Assembly (NCBI RefSeq): GCF_000426445.1
Contig: NZ_KE384526.1
Span: 605,213-669,212, forward strand
Reading direction: 5' to 3'
Origin: Brevibacterium album DSM 18261
Lineage (GTDB): Bacteria > Actinomycetota > Actinomycetes > Actinomycetales > Brevibacteriaceae
Length of the DNA: 64,000 nt
In this document: in pieces, positions 60,730 through 64,000 of the stretch
Layout: each line of letters starts with the position of its first letter
Position numbering within the stretch: the first letter of the stretch is position 1
Position numbers and translations under genes: made by a program
Notes under the pieces: model-generated
Told to the model about the DNA's origin: nothing
Seen by the model: the letters and a program-made list of their open reading frames with translations, nothing else
Databases searched by the model: none

Positions 60730-61527
60730 TCACAGGGAGAATCCCGGGCCGCCGGGAACGGAGTCGAGGAGCTTCTGCGTGTATTCGCTCTCAGGACTGC
60801 GGAACACCCGCTCGGTGGGCCCGTTCTCCACGATCTCCCCGTGGAGCATGACGACCACGTCATCGCACACCTCCTGCGCCACCGCCAGGTTGTGGGTGAT
60901 GAAGAGCATCGAGCGCTCTCCGTCCTGCTTGAGCTCCTGCAGCACGCGGATGACCTCGGCCTGCACGGAGACGTCCAGGGCGGAGGTGATCTCGTCCGCG
61001 ACGATGAGCGAGGGGTCCACGAGGAGCGCCCTCGCGATCGCGATCCGCTGGCGCTGACCGCCGGAGAACTCGTGCGGGTACTTCCGCGCGTCCGAGGGGT
61101 CGAGCCACATCGCCTCGAGCGCCTCGGCGATCCGTTCGGTGTGCCGGCGCGGCGTCCCGCCCACGGGGTCGATCGCCTCCGCCAGCGTCTGTCCGATGGT
61201 GCGCCGGGGGTTGAGCGAGGAGTAGGGGTCCTGCGGCACATACTGGACCTTCCGGTAGAGCCGGTGACGCTGCGAGCGCGAGGCCCGGGACACCTCCTCC
61301 CCGTCGATCCAGAGCTCGCCGGAGGCGATTCTGTTCATGCCCACGATGGCCTTCGCGAGCGTCGACTTCCCGGAGCCGGACTCGCCGACGAGGCCCACCA
61401 CCCGTCCCTGCCGAACCTCCGCAGACACTCCGTGGAGCACCCGGGCCGCCCCGAACTCCACCACGACGTCCCGGCAGCTGACGACGGCTGTGCCCACCGC
61501 CTCGGCGGCGGCTGTCCCTGCTGTCAT
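60730..61527 (-). CDS. Peptide/nickel-type ABC transporter ATP-binding protein (DppF/OppF-like)
   Basis: A 265-residue ABC ATPase: Walker A GLVGESGSGKST (48-59), Q-loop YVPQDPYSSLNPRRTIG, signature EFSGGQRQRIAIARAL, Walker B PSLIVADEITSALD and the H-loop FITHNLAV. The PYSSLNP Q-loop and the C-terminal SPESEYTQKLLDS tail are typical of the second ATPase of dipeptide/oligopeptide importers. It is the last gene of the cluster, 1 bp after the fused permease-ATPase gene. Confidence 0.93.
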   Translation of the reverse strand: MTAGTAAAEAVGTAVVSCRDVVVEFGAARVLHGVSAEVRQGRVVGLVGESGSGKSTLAKAIVGMNRIASGELWIDGEEVSRASRSQRHRLYRKVQYVPQDPYSSLNPRRTIGQTLAEAIDPVGGTPRRHTERIAEALEAMWLDPSDARKYPHEFSGGQRQRIAIARALLVDPSLIVADEITSALDVSVQAEVIRVLQELKQDGERSMLFITHNLAVAQEVCDDVVVMLHGEIVENGPTERVFRSPESEYTQKLLDSVPGGPGFSL

Positions 61528-61528
61528 C

Positions 61529-63220
61529 TCAGTCCTCCTCTCTCACGTGCGCGGCTCCAGCCGCGCTGAGCACCGGAACCGCGTCCAGCAGGCTGCGGGT
61601 GTAGGGATGGCTCACCTCGCGGCTGCGGATCTGCTCCGGTCGCAGCTCCTCGACCACCTCGCCCCTGCGCATGACCAGGACGCGGTCGCAGAGCTCCTGC
61701 ACCACGCCGATGTCGTGGGAGATGAACAGGATCGCCGTTCCGTTCTCATCGCGCAGCCGGCGGAACTGCCGGAGCACATCGACCTGGACGGTGACGTCGA
61801 GGGCGGTCGTGGGCTCGTCCGCGATCATGAGCGCGGGTTCGGTCACGACCGCGCTGGCGATCATGGCGCGCTGGCGCATGCCGCCGGAGAGCTCGTAGGG
61901 GTACTGCCGCATGCGCTTCTCCGGCAGCGTCACGCCCACGCTCGCGAGCGCCCCGACCATGATCCTGCGCGCCTCGGCCCTGCCCCTGCCCATATGGGTG
62001 CGGAGCACCTCCGTGAGCTGTGCGCCCATCTTCAGCGAGGGGCTGAAGGTGGTGCCGGGGTCCTGGTAGATGATGCTGATCGTCTGCGCGAGCTCCGCCG
62101 GCGCCGGGGTGCCGAGCATGTTCATCGTGCCGACACGCAGCTCTGCCCCCTGCACATCGAGGTCATCGGCGGCGAGCCCGGCGATCGACATGGCGGTGAG
62201 CGATTTGCCGGAGCCCGATTCGCCGACGATGCCCAGGATCTCGGCGCGGTCGATGTGCAGGTCGATGCCGTGGACCAGTTCGAGCCGCTCACCGTCCTTG
62301 GAGCCGGCCACGCGGAGATCGCGCACCCGGACGAGAGCCTCGTCACCGGTCGCGAGGGCCGCAGCAGCCTGCGCCTGGGGCCTGCGCGGCACCCAGGCGC
62401 GCGCCGCGCGCGGATTCGCATTCGCCGCCAGTCCGTCGCCGACGAACATCGCGGCCACGGACATGAGGACGATCATGATCGCCGGTCCCACGGCCTCGAT
62501 GGGCTGGGTGTAGAGCGCATCGAGGCTGTCGTTGAGCAGCGAGCCCAGGTCGTACTGAGGCACCTGGACGCCGAGGCCGACGAAGGACAGCGCCGAGATC
62601 TCGACGAGCGTCGTGGCGAAGACCGTGGTCGAGAGGATGAGCAGCGGCTCGGCCATCGCCGGGATCATGTGGCGGGTGGCGAGCCTCCGCGCGGGCACGC
62701 CGAGGAACCGTGCGGTGATGAAGTAGTCGCTGTTGGACACCTGCTGGGCGAGGTTCGCCGTCACCCGGGCGAATCCCGGGATGCCCGCCACGCCCATCGC
62801 GATGACGGCGGTCGTGGCACCGGGCAGGAGCACCGCGGCGATGATGAGCGCCGTGATGAGCGTGGGATAGGCGACGGCCGACTCGAGGATGCGCAGGCAC
62901 CACTCGCGCACCCGGCCGGGTGCGAGCCAGATGGACACGCCGACGACGACGCCCAGCACCACGGAGATCGCGGAGGCGATGACCGTCATGATGAGCGTGA
63001 GCCTGGTCGCGACGAGGACGCGGGCCACATTGTCCTGGCCGAAGGCGTTCGTCCCGAGCCAGGACCCGCCCGAGGGCGGCTGGTGCCGGTTGTCGGTGAG
63101 GGTGTTCGCGGCGTCCGCCACGAGGGGCGGGGCGATGATCGCGGTCGCGACGGCGACGGCGAAGAGGATGAGCCCGATCAGCAGACCCGGGCGCAGCAGC
63201 GGTCGGCGTGCCTCAGTCAT
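61529..63220 (-). CDS. Fused ABC permease (DppC-like) and ATP-binding (DppD-like) protein
   Basis: A 563-residue fusion. Residues 1-275 are a DppC-type permease with about six helices and the EAA-like loop (ITARFLGVPARRLATRHMIPAM). Residues 285-555 are an ABC ATPase: Walker A GIVGESGSGKSL, Q-loop IIYQDPGTTFSPSLKMG, signature ELSGGMRQRAMIASAV, Walker B PALMIADEPTTALD and H-loop LFISHDIGV. The start overlaps the dppB stop by 8 nt. I judge the fusion genuine because the frame is unbroken and both halves are complete. Confidence 0.92.
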   Translation of the reverse strand: MTEARRPLLRPGLLIGLILFAVAVATAIIAPPLVADAANTLTDNRHQPPSGGSWLGTNAFGQDNVARVLVATRLTLIMTVIASAISVVLGVVVGVSIWLAPGRVREWCLRILESAVAYPTLITALIIAAVLLPGATTAVIAMGVAGIPGFARVTANLAQQVSNSDYFITARFLGVPARRLATRHMIPAMAEPLLILSTTVFATTLVEISALSFVGLGVQVPQYDLGSLLNDSLDALYTQPIEAVGPAIMIVLMSVAAMFVGDGLAANANPRAARAWVPRRPQAQAAAALATGDEALVRVRDLRVAGSKDGERLELVHGIDLHIDRAEILGIVGESGSGKSLTAMSIAGLAADDLDVQGAELRVGTMNMLGTPAPAELAQTISIIYQDPGTTFSPSLKMGAQLTEVLRTHMGRGRAEARRIMVGALASVGVTLPEKRMRQYPYELSGGMRQRAMIASAVVTEPALMIADEPTTALDVTVQVDVLRQFRRLRDENGTAILFISHDIGVVQELCDRVLVMRRGEVVEELRPEQIRSREVSHPYTRSLLDAVPVLSAAGAAHVREED

Positions 63221-64000
63221 GGGCGCTCCCTCCGAGATTCCGGGGATCGACGATCGCGAGGATGACGTCGACGACGATGATGAGCAGGGTCGCGAGCACG
63301 CCCAGCAGGAGCACGATGCCCCTGATGACCGGATAGTCGCGCATGATGATCGCATCCACGACGCCCTTGCCCAGGCCCGGCCAGCCGAACACGGTCTCGA
63401 TGACGACGGCACCGCCCAGCATGCCCGCGAGGATGAGGCCGGAGAGCGTGAGCGTGGTGGTGAGCAGGTTGGGGAACACGTAGCGCAGGTTCACGCGCCA
63501 GGGGCTCAGCCGCCAGCCGCGGGCGGTCCGCACGTAGTCCTGCTCGAGGATGGTCACCGCCTCGCGCCGCACCACCCGCGCGATCACGCAGGCGGGGCCG
63601 AGCATGATCGCGACCGTGGGCAGCACGAGGGCGTCGAGCGTCGCCGCTCCGCCCGCGGGGAACCAGCCCAGCCTGATCGCGAGGACGTAGATCATGAGCG
63701 TCGCGAGCACATAGTTGGGAACCGCGTAGACGAGGCTCGTGAGCGCATTGAACACATGGTCGACCCAGGCGTTGCGGCCGCCGCGGGTGACGATCGCGAC
63801 CCCCATGCCCAGCGGGATGCTCACCACGAGCATCGCCGCGACCGCGAGGAGTGCGATCTCCGCCGTGAACGGCAGCCGGGAGAACACCGCCGCGGTGACG
63901 GTGGTGCCCGAGGCGAAGGAGTAGCCCATGTCCAGCGTGAAGATGCCGACGAGGTACTGCCAGAACTGGACGAGCAGGGGCTGCTCGAGGCCCAGCGCCT
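63213..64000 (-). CDS. Peptide/nickel-type ABC transporter permease (DppB-like), 5' end outside window
   Basis: The frame is open to the window edge (at least 262 residues). A DppB pattern is visible: LVQFWQYLVGIFTLDMGYSF at the visible start, GVAIVTRGGRNAWVDHVFN, TSLVYAVPNYVLATLMIYVLA, the permease loop VRTARGWRLSPWRVNLRYVFPNLLT and DYPVIRGIVLLLGVLATLLII near the end. Upstream, outside the window, a solute-binding protein gene is expected. Confidence 0.9.
   Translation of the reverse strand, partial: ALGLEQPLLVQFWQYLVGIFTLDMGYSFASGTTVTAAVFSRLPFTAEIALLAVAAMLVVSIPLGMGVAIVTRGGRNAWVDHVFNALTSLVYAVPNYVLATLMIYVLAIRLGWFPAGGAATLDALVLPTVAIMLGPACVIARVVRREAVTILEQDYVRTARGWRLSPWRVNLRYVFPNLLTTTLTLSGLILAGMLGGAVVIETVFGWPGLGKGVVDAIIMRDYPVIRGIVLLLGVLATLLIIVVDVILAIVDPRNLGGSAHD

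Overview
The window is high-GC DNA (about 70 % G+C) from an actinobacterium. A Micrococcales member close to Brevibacterium is a reasonable guess. This rests on ectABC (ectoine), a menaquinone pathway with a MenJ-type side-chain reductase (partly saturated menaquinone), FprA, ThrE, bS22, Rex next to hemA, a methylcitrate cluster, and many GTG starts. The taxonomic guess is an inference from gene content only. No phage, IS element, CRISPR array or rRNA is visible; almost all of the window is ordinary chromosomal housekeeping.

Layout. 1-1.7 kb: the tail of an unknown gene, then a second YidC-type insertase with a small membrane protein. 1.8-3.7 kb: two identical tRNA-Thr(GGT) genes flank a ThrE-type exporter and tRNA-Met. 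3.8-6.7 kb: a multidomain glutaminase, a glycerophosphodiesterase and tRNA-Tyr. 6.8-10.2 kb: yajQ and ectABC. 10.3-12.8 kb: fprA and rarD. 12.9-28 kb: a menaquinone region (polyprenyl synthase, menJ, menG, menF, menD, menC, menB, menE, menA) with an MFS transporter, a lipoprotein and an RDD protein between the genes. 28-29.5 kb: small membrane proteins. 29.6-42.8 kb: a long minus-strand array rex-hemA/hemC-cobA/hemD-hemB-marR-hemL-histidine phosphatase-tlpA-ccdA-resB-ccsB, running from a redox sensor through haem synthesis to cytochrome c maturation. 43-48.7 kb: a glutaredoxin-like protein, bS22, a histone-deacetylase-like enzyme, TrkH, an endonuclease-fold protein and TrkA. 48.7-54 kb: proC, a TIM-barrel protein, ppx/gppA (a mycobacterium-like neighbourhood), a HAD phosphatase, a phosphoribosyltransferase and an enoyl-CoA hydratase. 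54-57.8 kb: prpC-prpB-prpD behind a palindromic operator-like site. 57.9-64 kb: two divergent M20 amidohydrolases and a Dpp/Opp-type ABC transporter cut by the window edge.

The central 30 kb is one respiratory programme: menaquinone (electron carrier), haem (cofactor) and system II cytochrome c assembly, with Rex as a plausible NADH/NAD sensor over part of it. Ectoine, K+ uptake (TrkH/TrkA) and proC add osmotic adaptation. The methylcitrate genes, amidohydrolases and peptide-type transporter add scavenging of propionyl units and amides.

The least ordinary features are: (i) a 65-bp palindromic element present twice inside the menD reading frame, translated in frame both times; (ii) a continuous hemA-hemC fusion; (iii) at least twelve genes with a TANNNT -10 box exactly 6-8 nt before the start codon, which predicts leaderless transcripts; (iv) long near-perfect hairpins without U-tracts at convergent gene junctions; (v) low-complexity inserts in otherwise conserved menaquinone and cytochrome enzymes; and (vi) numerous short tandem duplications at gene ends.
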